Shown here piece after piece: positions 16,708 to 26,361 of a stretch of DNA of 64,000 bases. A program made the position numbers and the translations under genes. The stretch comes from CAXXHQ01 sp963665265. GTDB taxonomy: Bacteria > Planctomycetota > Planctomycetia > Pirellulales > Thermoguttaceae. The stretch's first letter is position 1. The number at the start of each line of letters is the position of its first letter. The notes under the pieces were generated by a model. The model was not told where the DNA came from, did not search any database, and saw only the letters and a list, made by a program, of their open reading frames with translations. The stretch is from the NCBI GenBank assembly GCA_963665265.2, contig OY762224.2, positions 2,852,001 to 2,916,000 on the forward strand, given 5' to 3'.

Positions 16708-18390
16708 TTACGCAGGGCGTTTGATCGGAACTTCGATTACACTCAACGCATTCTCCGCGAACGAAAATCGCACGGCGTCGGCAGCCTCCGCTGCGCTTGT
16801 AACTTGAATCGCCTCGACGCCTAAAGATCGCGCCAACGCCGTATAATCGATCGCCGGATCGACGATGTCTAGTCCTACCGTGCGTTCGACGTGCGACGAT
16901 TCCAATTCCAACGTCTTTCCGCAATCCTTGAGAATCTTGTACTCCGTGTTGTTGCAAATGACGAACGTGACGGGAATGCGATACCTAGCCGCGGTCCAAA
17001 GTCCTTGAATCCCGTACATCGCCGAACCGTCGCCTATGAGCGCCAACACGGGACGCTCAGGCCAGGCCATCTTCACGCCGATCGCGCAATTGAGCCCCCA
17101 CCCCAACGCCCAACCGCGCTGCGCGAAATAGCCGGTCGTATTTTTCAACGCGCCGACTTGCTCGAAATATCCTCCCATCGTCGTCGTGGGCGATTCCTCG
17201 ATGACCGCGACGTTCGACGGCAGAATTCCGGATAATTGATCCATCAGCGTTATCGGAGCGACGGGACGATTTGCCGAAAATCTTGCCGCGTCTTTGCGAA
17301 GCGAAGCGATTCGTTTTGCTTTTTCCTTTTCATAGCGCACGATGCGGGCTGTTACCGTCGCTTGAGTTTCGGATGTCGCACGCGCGCGGATTTCCTTTGC
17401 AAGCGCCGCGAGCGCAGGCCGGGGATGGCCGAGTAGTCCGACCTCGAGCGGATAATTCTTATTCAACTCCCATTGATTCTCGTCGATCTGAATGAGGCGA
17501 ACGCCCGCGGGAATCGGGCAGGACGGCTCATGGCGAATGTATTGCTGCATCAATTTCATGCCGACGACCAGCAAAACGTCAAAGTCTTCCAAACGTCGGC
17601 GAACTTCCGGCGACCAAAACGGCAGCGGCGGGGCGGCCAACGGATGATCGGAGGGAAAACTGCAACGCCCGTGCGATGTCGTCGCTTCATGCATCACTGG
17701 CGCGCCGAGCCTTTCGGCGACGGCGACCAATTCGGCGACGGCGTTCGCCTCGCAAACGCGGCTGCCGACCAGTATCCCCGGCGATAGGGCCGAGGCCAAT
17801 ACCTCCGTCGCGCGCTCCACGGCCTCTTTCGGCGGGGTCGTTTCGATATTTAGGTCGGGCGCGCGTCGAAGATCGGCGGTCTCTCCGGCGAAAAGTTCGC
17901 ACTGAACGTCGAGCGGCAGAGATAGAAAGACCGGACCGCACGGCGGAGTCAATGCGGTTTGCACGGCCCGGCGGAGGACCGTCGGAATTTCGGCAGAGTT
18001 GCGTACTTCGTGAGCCCATTTCGTCCACGGTCGCGCGGTTTCGACCATTTGTCCCCACAAAATCGGCTCTTCCAACGCCATGCGTTGATCCTGCTGACCG
18101 GCCGTGACGATCAACGGCGTTCCTTCTCGAAACGCGTTGTAGAGCATTCCCATGGCGTTGCCGAGACCGCAACAGATATGCACGTTGACCACGCCCGGCG
18201 TTCCCGACGCTTGAGCGTAGCCATCGGCGATCGCCATGGCGGGAACTTCTTGCAAAGCAAGGATGTATTCGAGACGATCGTCTCGCGCGAGGGCGTCGTT
18301 CAACGGCAGCTCGGTCGTGCCGGGATTGCCGAAGACGTAGCGGACGTTATACTGCGCCAGAATCTCGATAAAGGCTTCTATTCCGTTCAT
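16708..18390 (-). CDS. ThDP-dependent enzyme, benzoylformate decarboxylase-like
   Basis: 560 residues with the three-domain layout of the pyruvate-decarboxylase/acetolactate-synthase superfamily. The ATG at 18390 is chosen over an upstream frame extension because MNGIEAFIEILAQYNVRYVF is the normal family start. The ThDP-activating glutamate is in LALQEVPAMAIADGYAQ, the first active-site histidine region in NVHICCGLGNAMG, and the ThDP/Mg site in LALIGDGSAMYGIQGLWTAA with NN in VICNNTEYKIL. The N-terminal half resembles Pseudomonas benzoylformate decarboxylase closely in motif layout, but GNPGT replaces GNPGS at the position of its catalytic Ser26. Substrate is therefore uncertain: a 2-oxo-acid decarboxylase or carboligase. 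It is alone, converging with the histidine kinase gene. Confidence 0.85.
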   Translation of the reverse strand: MNGIEAFIEILAQYNVRYVFGNPGTTELPLNDALARDDRLEYILALQEVPAMAIADGYAQASGTPGVVNVHICCGLGNAMGMLYNAFREGTPLIVTAGQQDQRMALEEPILWGQMVETARPWTKWAHEVRNSAEIPTVLRRAVQTALTPPCGPVFLSLPLDVQCELFAGETADLRRAPDLNIETTPPKEAVERATEVLASALSPGILVGSRVCEANAVAELVAVAERLGAPVMHEATTSHGRCSFPSDHPLAAPPLPFWSPEVRRRLEDFDVLLVVGMKLMQQYIRHEPSCPIPAGVRLIQIDENQWELNKNYPLEVGLLGHPRPALAALAKEIRARATSETQATVTARIVRYEKEKAKRIASLRKDAARFSANRPVAPITLMDQLSGILPSNVAVIEESPTTTMGGYFEQVGALKNTTGYFAQRGWALGWGLNCAIGVKMAWPERPVLALIGDGSAMYGIQGLWTAARYRIPVTFVICNNTEYKILKDCGKTLELESSHVERTVGLDIVDPAIDYTALARSLGVEAIQVTSAAEAADAVRFSFAENALSVIEVPIKRPA

Positions 18391-18420
18391 GATGCAGTCA
18401 TTATGCTCCCAGGCAGTCAA

Positions 18421-18460
18421 TAAAAACACCCGCGGGCGAGGCGCCAGCGGGTGTTTTTTT
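18421..18460. terminator. Strong intrinsic terminator, usable in both directions
   Basis: A 12-bp perfect stem (AAAAACACCCGC at 18422-18433 with GCGGGTGTTTTT at 18447-18458) and T-runs on both strands. On the minus strand it follows the Cys/Gly-rich lipoprotein gene, which is its most likely user, and insulates the ThDP enzyme gene. Confidence 0.85.
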
Positions 18461-18485
18461 GTCAGCGTCTTATTATCGGAACGTT

Positions 18486-19088
18486 TTATCGAACGGCCCG
18501 AGTTGGGGCCTGCGGCGCTAACGTCGGCTGCTGACGAGCGGTTCGCGTCGTCGGAGCCGTCGTGCGAACGTTTCTTGAAACGTAATCGCCATCGTCATAG
18601 GAACCGTAATTAGTAACGCTTCCGCCGCCGCAGTTACGGCATCCTCCTGAACTTTTTACGGCGGGACCGCCCCAGCCGTTCCAGCCGCCGTTTCCGACGA
18701 AATTGCCGCATCGATCGCAGGGATCGTGGCAATCGGGCGGATCGCTGTACCAATCGCCCCAGTAGCGTTCGCCGCAACCGTGGCAAGACCAAGTTTCGCG
18801 AGAGAACAGGGCCGCGATAGGCGTCAACAAACCGCAGCAGGCCCGCGGACGGCTGCAACTGCCGCACGAATCACAGTCGCCGCAGCTTCCGCATGAACGT
18901 GAACCGCATACGTTGTAACTGCCGCATCGCGGACGGCTAACGGCGTAACCGCAATCGCCTCCGTTGCAGTCGTCGTTCCAACTCGACGTGTGAGGCACGC
19001 AGGGGTGCATAAAATTCGATCGGGAGCCGCAACTGTCGCAGCCGCCAAGCATGCTCAAGAGCATGCCGCTAATTATAAGCGTGTTCAT
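18486..19088 (-). CDS. Cysteine/glycine-rich lipoprotein
   Basis: 200 residues. ATG 19088 is chosen because it begins a lipoprotein signal (MNTLIISGMLLSMLGGC), with the lipobox-like end LGGC giving a lipidated Cys17; an earlier in-frame start at 19190 would bury this signal. I count 21 cysteines, many as CxxC or CGSC units, plus Gly- and Trp-rich stretches, and a Thr/Arg/Gln-rich tail. Not a family I can name. As with the other Cys-rich exported protein at 10371-11006, a structural role in a cross-linked envelope is plausible but unproven. It is terminated by the strong hairpin at 18421-18460. Confidence 0.72.
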   Translation of the reverse strand: MNTLIISGMLLSMLGGCDSCGSRSNFMHPCVPHTSSWNDDCNGGDCGYAVSRPRCGSYNVCGSRSCGSCGDCDSCGSCSRPRACCGLLTPIAALFSRETWSCHGCGERYWGDWYSDPPDCHDPCDRCGNFVGNGGWNGWGGPAVKSSGGCRNCGGGSVTNYGSYDDGDYVSRNVRTTAPTTRTARQQPTLAPQAPTRAVR

Positions 19089-19289
19089 ATCCCTCGTTCC
19101 CTCCTCTTCAGGGGATGAAATAGCCCGTAACGAGCGTTCTTTTCGTCGTGAGTCTGGTTTGCACGGCGAAATTGTTTCTTCGCTCAACACTCTGTATCGG
19201 GCGTTTTTATCGGAAGAGTCGGGAAAAGCGAATTTTACGCTAAAGCTCGCGTAGATTGCCTGTCTTGTCTGCGGTGGTCGTGTTGCTGG

Positions 19290-19715
19290 CTACTCGACGA
19301 CGAGCGTTACATCAATATTTCCCCGTGTTGCGTTTGAGTAGGGGCATACGACATGCGCTTTCTGGACCAACGCCTCTGCCTCATTCTTCGCTAGGCCTGT
19401 TGTCGAAATATTCAATTCTACCTGGATCCCGAAACCCGTCGGTAACGGTCCGATTCCCACTGCGGCTTTGACCGTCACGTCGGACGAAAGAGTGATTTTT
19501 TCCTTCATCGCCACAAATTTCATTGCCCCGAGAAAGCACGCTGAATAACCGGCCGCAAAGAGTTGTTCCGGATTCGTTCCGGCTGCTCCGTTTCCGCCCA
19601 GCTCCTTTGGCGTGGTTAGTTTTACGTCGAGCGCTCCGTCCGAAGAAACGGCATGTCCTTCACGACCGCCGGTCGCTTGAGCGTGGGCTGTGTATAGAAC
19701 TTTTTCCAGCGACAT
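19290..19715 (-). CDS. ohr: Organic hydroperoxide resistance protein (Ohr/OsmC family)
   Basis: Thiol peroxidase that reduces organic hydroperoxides to alcohols. 141 residues from ATG 19715, which has AAGGAGAA just upstream; a longer start at 19739 is unlikely. The two redox cysteines are present: C60 in [12 protein letters not shown] and C124 in [13 protein letters not shown], the Ohr rather than OsmC signature ([12 protein letters not shown]). Also [15 protein letters not shown] at the N-terminus. The usual OhrR repressor gene is not adjacent. It lies just downstream of the glycoside hydrolase cluster on the same strand but with 144 bases between, so it is probably separately transcribed. 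Confidence 0.95.
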   Translation of the reverse strand: MSLEKVLYTAHAQATGGREGHAVSSDGALDVKLTTPKELGGNGAAGTNPEQLFAAGYSACFLGAMKFVAMKEKITLSSDVTVKAAVGIGPLPTGFGIQVELNISTTGLAKNEAEALVQKAHVVCPYSNATRGNIDVTLVVE

Positions 19716-19859
19716 AGATATTCTCCTTGTAATATGCAAAGCGATTGTGAATACGTTGTATATCGTAGGAAAACGCTGTCTTACAGTCCACCCGGGCGAA
19801 TAATTCTTTTGCTATCCTCCGGCGCTGAAAGCGCTTCGTCGCGGGATGTGGCCAATGGG

Positions 19860-21593
19860 TCACTTGGGCGATTCAAGAAAACCGGCCAAGGCGTAGATGA
19901 GGCCGGCGTTCCAATTGATCGCGATTTCGTTCGTTTCGTAGTCGCCTTGGACATCGCGCCAATCGAAGGCGTTTTTCCGCGGCCCGCCCACGAGATAGCC
20001 GGGCCAAGCCTCCCCCTTCATTTCGCAGCGGCGGTCGTGCGGATGCAGCGGCGGGTGATCGCCCAGGCCTGTAACGAACGAACGGCCGAAGCAATTGCGG
20101 CCAAAAAGGTGATTAACTTCGTCGATCGCGACGTCGCGATAGACCGATTTATTCGTTGCGCGATAAGCGGCCTGAAGAATCGTCGTTTGTCGGGCGACCG
20201 CTCCGTTACATCCCCAGAAATACTTTTCGCCGAACGGTCGCGCATATCCATGCACGTCGCGCTCTTTCACGAGTTCGTCGGCTAGGTAGAGTAGACTACT
20301 CCGAAGCTTTTGGACGAGAGCGGAGTTTCGGCCGTCTTTTTTGGAAAATAGATAGGTCAGTTGGCCGAGGTTTTTCACTTCGCCCCAATCCATGCTGTGA
20401 TCGAACCAAGCGCCCGATTTTTCGATGCGTGCCTCCGCATCTCGCAAGAAATTGGCGTCGCCTGTAGTCTCCCAAAGTTCAACGGCCGCCCAAAGTCGAT
20501 CGTCCGCGTCTTTGGTGTCGTACGCGCCGGTCGAAAATCCGCGTTGGTCGGCGTTATGATTTTCCGGATGCGATTGCAAGAAGGCGTAAGCTTTTTGGGA
20601 AGCGGCAAGACAACGATCGGCGAAAGCGGCGTCGTACTCCCGATAATATCGTGAGGCCATGGCGGTGATCGCGGCAAAGTCGGCCGTCGCAGCGCTTCCC
20701 CAAGGCGTGAAAAATCGTTCCGTCTTTTCTTTCTCCGGCGAAATAAAACCGCCGAACGTTTTGGTCGATAGTTTGTGATAGACCGAGCCGTCGTCGGCTT
20801 GCATTTTTAAAAGCCAATCAAGTTCCCAACGGATTTCGGCGAGGTAGTCGGGCGTTTTATCGTCGCCGCTCTGCGTTCCGATTCGCACTTTACTCAAAGG
20901 AATTCTAAAATCGTCCCAGGCGCGAAGCATGACTCCAACCGTCACGCCGGCGTTGACGACGTATTTGTTATAATCGCCAGCGTCGTGCCAACCGCCGACG
21001 CCGTCTTGTTTCTCGTGACGACCGTTGACGAAATCGGTCCAGGCGTCTTCCGTATGACAAGCGGGGTGCGAGTATGCAACTCCCTTGTACGTTGCGGAAA
21101 CCGCCTTGCCGCATCGCCAAAGATACATGCTCCGGAGGACGACTTTGAACGGTTCGTCGTAAACGTCGCTAGCGATGCGAAAGTCGGCGGAGCGGCCGAC
21201 TCCTTCGGCTTCTAGACGGTATTCGCCGGGCGCTTTAACGGCTGAAAAATCGGCGATAAAAAGCTTTTCTTTCGTGTCGGCGTTACGGATCGGTTCGCCT
21301 ACGGCGCCGCGAAAGACTTCGACGCCGTCTTTTGAATGCCGCACGACGAACTCTCGACATTCGCCGAAGATAGACGCTTTTTTCTCAGCGTCGGGAAAAT
21401 AGCCGACGGTGTTTAATCGGATTCTCGGCGCTGAGTCAGCCGTCGGATCCGCGGCAAAAACGAACGTCGAGAAAAGCAAAACTATAGTAATGGAAAACAT
21501 GATCGCCGAGAGGCTATTCTTGCGAAGGGATAGGCGTTTGAAGAGGGACCCGCGAAAAAACGAAAACTTAAAACTCTTTGGCGTCCGTTCCAT
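19860..21593 (-). CDS. Glycoside hydrolase family 9 endo-glucanase (endo-xyloglucanase candidate)
   Basis: Inverting endo-beta-1,4-glucanase fold. 577 residues from ATG 21593; an alternative ATG at 21500 (residue 32) begins directly at the signal segment MFSITIVLLFSTFVFA, and neither has a clear ribosome site. After the signal comes an Ig-like CelD_N domain (about 55-140) and the (alpha/alpha)6 barrel. Catalytic machinery visible: DAGD at 204-207 in GGWHDAGDYNKYVVN (base), the His/Asp region GLGDHPPLHPHDRR, and the acid E556 in NEIAINWNAG. Last gene of the carbohydrate cluster, 15 bases after the GH43 gene. In context the substrate may be the xyloglucan backbone, though cellulose or mixed-linkage glucan cannot be excluded. 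Confidence 0.92.
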   Translation of the reverse strand: MERTPKSFKFSFFRGSLFKRLSLRKNSLSAIMFSITIVLLFSTFVFAADPTADSAPRIRLNTVGYFPDAEKKASIFGECREFVVRHSKDGVEVFRGAVGEPIRNADTKEKLFIADFSAVKAPGEYRLEAEGVGRSADFRIASDVYDEPFKVVLRSMYLWRCGKAVSATYKGVAYSHPACHTEDAWTDFVNGRHEKQDGVGGWHDAGDYNKYVVNAGVTVGVMLRAWDDFRIPLSKVRIGTQSGDDKTPDYLAEIRWELDWLLKMQADDGSVYHKLSTKTFGGFISPEKEKTERFFTPWGSAATADFAAITAMASRYYREYDAAFADRCLAASQKAYAFLQSHPENHNADQRGFSTGAYDTKDADDRLWAAVELWETTGDANFLRDAEARIEKSGAWFDHSMDWGEVKNLGQLTYLFSKKDGRNSALVQKLRSSLLYLADELVKERDVHGYARPFGEKYFWGCNGAVARQTTILQAAYRATNKSVYRDVAIDEVNHLFGRNCFGRSFVTGLGDHPPLHPHDRRCEMKGEAWPGYLVGGPRKNAFDWRDVQGDYETNEIAINWNAGLIYALAGFLESPK

Positions 21594-21608
21594 ATCGCAG
21601 TCACTCGC

Positions 21609-23573
21609 TCAAGGCTTCTTTTCGGTCGGCGGAATCAGCTTGACGAACGTTTCGCGATCGCGGTCGCAGGTGATTTTGCCGTCGGCGTATTTTAGTTCGA
21701 CGACTTGGATGGAACTGCGGCGTTTTTCGGCGAAGTTCTCTTTTTCGTCGGTGCGAATTCCTGGGTGCGTAAAATAATATAGAAAGGCGCGGTCGCCGCT
21801 AACGACGACGTCGCAATGACGTCCGATGTCTTGATCGTCCTTGCCGACGCCCCATGTTTGCAAGAGATTGGCGCCAGGTTGGCGATTCCATTTCAAGCCG
21901 TCGTCGGAGCTATAAACGGCCAAGCCTCGCCATACGTCGGTGATAAGCCACTGTTTGCCTTGCCAGTGAAACGTCTTCGGCCCTTCGCCCGACTGATCTC
22001 CGACCGCTTTTCCTCCGTCGGTCCAATGGTACAGATCGGGACTGTCGGCGTAGTAGATTGATTTGCGATCGCGCTCGTTGTTGTACCACATTCGCCACGT
22101 CCCGTCCGACAATCGCAAAACGCAAGCGTCGATCACGCGGTCGGCGGATAATTTCAACGTCGATTCGTACTTCCACTTGAGCAGGTCGTCGCTCGTTAAG
22201 TGGACGATATCGCGCGAGGCGTTCCAGTCTTTGAAGATGCCGGGAACGACGGTCAAATACATGTGGTATTTGCCGTCATGTTCGACGATTTCCGGCGCCC
22301 AAAACGTGTAGTCGCTTTTTCCGTAGTCAATGTCGGCCGTTCCGCGATACTTCCAGTTTACGCCGTCCGACGATTCGGCGACGCCGATCTTCGTGCCGTG
22401 AACCCAAGACGCTCCTTCCAAGCCGGGCATGTTCGCTCGCCGGCTAGTATAGAACATAAACCATTTTTTTTCCTGTTTGTTCCAGCAGAGGACGGGATCT
22501 GTAGGGCCATCGAAGACAGGGTCGCGATAAACGGGTTTCGTTGCGAGAGCGCCCTCCGGTTTAGACGCAATTTCGGACGCGGCGACCCACGGCTTTGTAA
22601 TTTTTACCGTGTCGCCCGTATCTTCCAGATCGAACAAGCGAGCATGTTCCTCTCGGCCGCCGTTCGGCTGATGCAAGACGAGCGTCAATTGGCCGTCGAA
22701 ACGCTTGAAGATCATCGCGTGGCCGCCGTCATGCTGGAAGAGGAGCTTGTCTTGCTGAATCCAGGGGCCGGTTACCTTGCCCGACTCTGACTCGGCGATT
22801 CCCACGCAGTAGCCTTTTGAAAAACTCGACCAGAGCATAAGCAGCTTGCCGGTCTTCGTTCGGTAAAGGAACGGACCGTCGGTCACGCGGTTCGCTTTTC
22901 CCCAAGGCGCCTCATTCGCTTTGAAAAGAACCGTATCGCTTCCGTCGAGAGCCGAGAGATCGTCTTTCAGCTTCGCGACGTTAATTGTGCCGGGGCTTAC
23001 TTGAACCCATTCGTGACAAAAGACCATATAGGGAACGCCGTCTTCGACCCATAGCGTGGCGTCGAGTGAAAACATCCCCTCGGGCGTGTGCGGCCCGTTC
23101 TTAAACGGCTTGAACGGTCCAAGCGGCGAATCGCCGACGATAACCTGCGAAGCGCGCTTCTTCGAGTCGGGCCAATCGGAATGCGCCTTCTTATTCTCCG
23201 GATCGTCGTAGAACGTCAGAAAAAGATAGTATTTGTCTTTATACTTGTGCAGTTCCGGAGCCCATATCCCGGCAGCCGCCCAAAAATCCTTCGGAATGTC
23301 GAAAACCGGAATCGGCCCGCGCCACGTTTCCAAATCTTTACTTGCGAAAACGGAGACGCCTTGAACGCCGTCCTTGTCGTACCATTCGCGCGAAGTCACG
23401 AGATAATACGTTTTCGACGTTTCGTCCGGAAAGATAAACGGATCGCGGAGGCGAAGGTCGGCGAGTTTCCAATCCTTCGGCTCCGCTCGCTTCGGTTCGT
23501 CGCCGAAAACGGCGACGGACGTTCCGGCGAACGCGGCAAGCAGACAAAGAATCAAAAATAACCGGCGCTTCAT
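21609..23573 (-). CDS. Exported glycoside hydrolase with two GH43-type propellers
   Basis: 654 residues with signal peptide (MKRRLFLILCLLAAFAGTSVAV). Two five-bladed-propeller units follow. The first (about 35-330) has the GH43 base in LRDPFIFPD, a second acid in MFSLDATLWVEDG and the general acid in FCHEWVQ. The second (about 345-640) opens with YRDPVFDGPTDPVLCWN and repeats blades such as TFWAPEIVEHDGKYHMYLTVV and VIDACVLRLSDGTWRMWY. GH43 enzymes remove arabinofuranose or xylose from plant polysaccharides. Whether both propellers are active cannot be told; one may be a binding or duplicated unit. In the cluster it would remove arabinosyl decorations. It starts 22 bases after the GH2 gene, so co-transcribed. 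Confidence 0.85.
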   Translation of the reverse strand: MKRRLFLILCLLAAFAGTSVAVFGDEPKRAEPKDWKLADLRLRDPFIFPDETSKTYYLVTSREWYDKDGVQGVSVFASKDLETWRGPIPVFDIPKDFWAAAGIWAPELHKYKDKYYLFLTFYDDPENKKAHSDWPDSKKRASQVIVGDSPLGPFKPFKNGPHTPEGMFSLDATLWVEDGVPYMVFCHEWVQVSPGTINVAKLKDDLSALDGSDTVLFKANEAPWGKANRVTDGPFLYRTKTGKLLMLWSSFSKGYCVGIAESESGKVTGPWIQQDKLLFQHDGGHAMIFKRFDGQLTLVLHQPNGGREEHARLFDLEDTGDTVKITKPWVAASEIASKPEGALATKPVYRDPVFDGPTDPVLCWNKQEKKWFMFYTSRRANMPGLEGASWVHGTKIGVAESSDGVNWKYRGTADIDYGKSDYTFWAPEIVEHDGKYHMYLTVVPGIFKDWNASRDIVHLTSDDLLKWKYESTLKLSADRVIDACVLRLSDGTWRMWYNNERDRKSIYYADSPDLYHWTDGGKAVGDQSGEGPKTFHWQGKQWLITDVWRGLAVYSSDDGLKWNRQPGANLLQTWGVGKDDQDIGRHCDVVVSGDRAFLYYFTHPGIRTDEKENFAEKRRSSIQVVELKYADGKITCDRDRETFVKLIPPTEKKP

Positions 23574-23595
23574 ATAAAACTGTCCTTCCGACTAA

Positions 23596-26361
23596 CTATT
23601 TTCCGGATTCTTCGCCGACCGTCAAGCTGACGGAGGTGTCCTCAAGGCCCGGCGAAGTCGCCCTTAGCGTTACTTTACCCGGCGTCTTCGTCGCCTGATA
23701 GATCGCCAATCCGCGACCTTCGAACGCCGCATGCTTGGCGTCTTTTCCGTCACTTATGTCGGCGACGTCGCCGTTTCCAATTCCAAGCAAGCGAATCGGA
23801 CCCTCGGCGACGAAAGTTACTTCGTTTTTCGCGTCGACGATTCGGACGCCTTTTTCGTCAGTTATGCGATACTCGACGTGCCACACGCTTTGCCCGTCGG
23901 CCGTGATTTCCGCCTTATCGGCGATCAATTCGACCTTCTTCGGAGCGCCGGCCGTTTTTAATTCATATTCGCAGACGGTCTTTCCGTTCTTCTGTCCTTC
24001 GACTTTGAGCGTTCCTGGTTCAAAAGGAAGCGAGAAGAATATCATGCCGTCCCGGCCCTCGGAAGCTTTGCGCGTGGCGATCGTTTTGCCGTTCAACGTT
24101 AACCGGGCTTCTTCGCAGTTGGTCGAGCAAAAGACAGTGACGTCTTCGCCTTTTTCAAAATTCCAATTTTCAGTCGGCGGACGGAAACGTCGACGAGGCG
24201 GCATGGGCGGCTTCTTGTCCGCGGCCTTAACGGTCCCGTCTTGCGACGGTTTCGCCGCTTCTTCCGCCGGCGACTTTTTCTCGGCGGTTTTCAAATCGCC
24301 TTCTTTCGACGGCTTTGGTTCGCTTTCTTTTGATGGCTTTTGATCGCCTTCTTTGGACGTTCCGTCCTTCGGCGGTTTCTGATCGGGGCCTGTGCCTCCC
24401 GGACCGGGTGCTTGACCTGGAGCTTGCCATGGACCTCGGCCGCGTTCGCCGGGACGACGGGGGAAGCCTTTCATGGCGGTCGCGTAAATAACCGGCTTCT
24501 CACTCCACAGCGTTTCGCGGAACATGCCCATCTGTTTTTTGAAGCCGCAGAGATCGAGTAGACCGGCGCTCGACGCCCGATTCGGAAATTTCGACGCTTC
24601 GCCTAAATAATCAATGCCGGTCCACAAGAATTGGCCGCTAATGTATTCGTTATCGCGAACGGCCAGCCATTGCTGGTAGCCGTGTCCCGTTTCGCTGCCG
24701 AAGATAAACCGCTTGGGATATTTTTTGTGATCCTCGGCGTAACGCGGTTCCTGATAGTTATAACCGACCACGTCTAAGATGTCGGCGAAGCCGACCGCGT
24801 CGGACATCGGCACGTTGGCCAACGCCGCCGTCACCGGTCGCGACTTATCGAGCTTTTTCACCGCCTCAACGAGCGGTTTGCCGAATTTCACTAGGTATTC
24901 GGCCGAGGGATTCTCCGGTTTATATTCTTTTCCCAAAACCGGGTTCGAATATGGATCGTTTGCGTAGTCGATTTCATTTCCGATACTCCACATAATGATC
25001 GACGGATGGTTGCGGTCGCGCACGATCATGTCGTGAGCGTCGCGCTCCGACCAAATCGCGAAATCTTCACTGTAGCCGAAGCGGGACGGCAGATCGGAGT
25101 TCCAGCCGGCTGCCCATTTGTTCTTCCCGAAGCCGAATTCGTCGAAGATTTCGTCTTTGACGAGGAAACCCATCCGGTCGCAAAGATCGAGTAACTCGGG
25201 AGCGGGCGGATTGTGGCTCATCCGCACCGCGTTCACTCCCATGTCCTTCAAAATTCGTAGCCGACGCTCCCATACGCCGATCGGGACGGCGGCGCCGATG
25301 CTACCCGCGTCGTGATGCAGACAGACGCCTTTAAGCTTCATCGACTTGCCGTTGAGGAAGAAACCCTTGTCGGCGTCAAATCGCAACGAGCGAACGCCGA
25401 ACGTCGTGACAACCTCATCGACCGCTTCGTTAGCGACGATCAATTTCGTTTTCAGCTTGTAAAGAGCCGGAGAGTCGGGCGACCATAACGCCGGCTTGGC
25501 GATTTTAACATCTTGCGTAATGGCGTGACGCGACTTCGGCGTAACGGAACCGCCCAGCGCTCGCAGGGCGATTGTTTTTCCGTCGGGAGTGACGATCTCG
25601 CTTTGAAGCAAATACGACTTCTTATCGGCCGTCGAGTTTTCGGCCGTCGTTTCAATATGGATCGTCGCCGCATCGCCGTTTACGTCCGGAGTCGTCACGA
25701 AAACGCCGCCGGTCGGGAAGCGAACTGAATTGACCACGCGAACGCGAACATGGCGATAGATGCCCGAACCGGTATACCAGCGCGAGTCCGGCAGACGCGA
25801 ATGGTCGACGCGAACGGAGATTACGTTGTCGGCCGGATCGCCGTCGAACTTCGGCTCGACCTTTTTACCCTCGTCGGAATTCTCGTCGTCGTTCGATTTT
25901 TTTTCTTCAGTAACTTTTTTGACGTTCGAGGCGAATTTCAAGAACGGGGTTAGATCGTATTCGAAGCTCGAATAGCCGTAAGGTCGGCGTCCGAGAAATT
26001 GACCGTTGATCCAGACTTCGGAATTGCAATAGACTCCGTCGAATTCGACGATGACGGTTTTCCCCTTCCAGCTCTCGGGGGCCGTGAAATGTTTGCGATA
26101 CCATGCTATGCCGCCGGGGGCGAAACCGATTGCGCTTCCGTAGGATTGCTCAAAGGGGCCTTCGGCGCTCCAATCGTGCGGAACGTCTAGTTTTCGCCAC
26201 GCGGAATCGTCATATGCCGGCTGAACGGCCCGGCCGAAATCGCCTTTCGTGAATAGCCAATCTGGATCGAAATCGACGTAAGTTCTAGGGGAATCGGCTA
26301 AACAAATGGATGCGGCGGCGAAAACGACGCAGCTGGCGGCAAAAAGAACGCATTTTTTCAT
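23596..26361 (-). CDS. Exported glycoside hydrolase family 2 enzyme (beta-galactosidase-like)
   Basis: 921 residues, signal peptide MKKCVLFAASCVVFAAASIC. GH2 order: sugar-binding jelly roll (25-210), Ig-like domain (about 215-325), TIM barrel (about 325-630) and C-terminal Ig-like domains (about 730-915). Acid/base E463 in IIMWSIGNEIDY and nucleophile E557 in FIFGSETGHGYQQW are in place. Two charged low-complexity insertions stand out: residues about 147-176 inside the jelly roll, and about 636-725 between the barrel and the C-terminal domains, rich in Gly/Pro then in Lys-Pro-Ser-Glu units (GDQKPSKESEPKPSKEGD). Beta-galactosidase fits the context; glucuronidase or mannosidase activity is less likely but not excluded. 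Ribosome site GGAGG is upstream. Confidence 0.92.
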   Translation of the reverse strand: MKKCVLFAASCVVFAAASICLADSPRTYVDFDPDWLFTKGDFGRAVQPAYDDSAWRKLDVPHDWSAEGPFEQSYGSAIGFAPGGIAWYRKHFTAPESWKGKTVIVEFDGVYCNSEVWINGQFLGRRPYGYSSFEYDLTPFLKFASNVKKVTEEKKSNDDENSDEGKKVEPKFDGDPADNVISVRVDHSRLPDSRWYTGSGIYRHVRVRVVNSVRFPTGGVFVTTPDVNGDAATIHIETTAENSTADKKSYLLQSEIVTPDGKTIALRALGGSVTPKSRHAITQDVKIAKPALWSPDSPALYKLKTKLIVANEAVDEVVTTFGVRSLRFDADKGFFLNGKSMKLKGVCLHHDAGSIGAAVPIGVWERRLRILKDMGVNAVRMSHNPPAPELLDLCDRMGFLVKDEIFDEFGFGKNKWAAGWNSDLPSRFGYSEDFAIWSERDAHDMIVRDRNHPSIIMWSIGNEIDYANDPYSNPVLGKEYKPENPSAEYLVKFGKPLVEAVKKLDKSRPVTAALANVPMSDAVGFADILDVVGYNYQEPRYAEDHKKYPKRFIFGSETGHGYQQWLAVRDNEYISGQFLWTGIDYLGEASKFPNRASSAGLLDLCGFKKQMGMFRETLWSEKPVIYATAMKGFPRRPGERGRGPWQAPGQAPGPGGTGPDQKPPKDGTSKEGDQKPSKESEPKPSKEGDLKTAEKKSPAEEAAKPSQDGTVKAADKKPPMPPRRRFRPPTENWNFEKGEDVTVFCSTNCEEARLTLNGKTIATRKASEGRDGMIFFSLPFEPGTLKVEGQKNGKTVCEYELKTAGAPKKVELIADKAEITADGQSVWHVEYRITDEKGVRIVDAKNEVTFVAEGPIRLLGIGNGDVADISDGKDAKHAAFEGRGLAIYQATKTPGKVTLRATSPGLEDTSVSLTVGEESGK

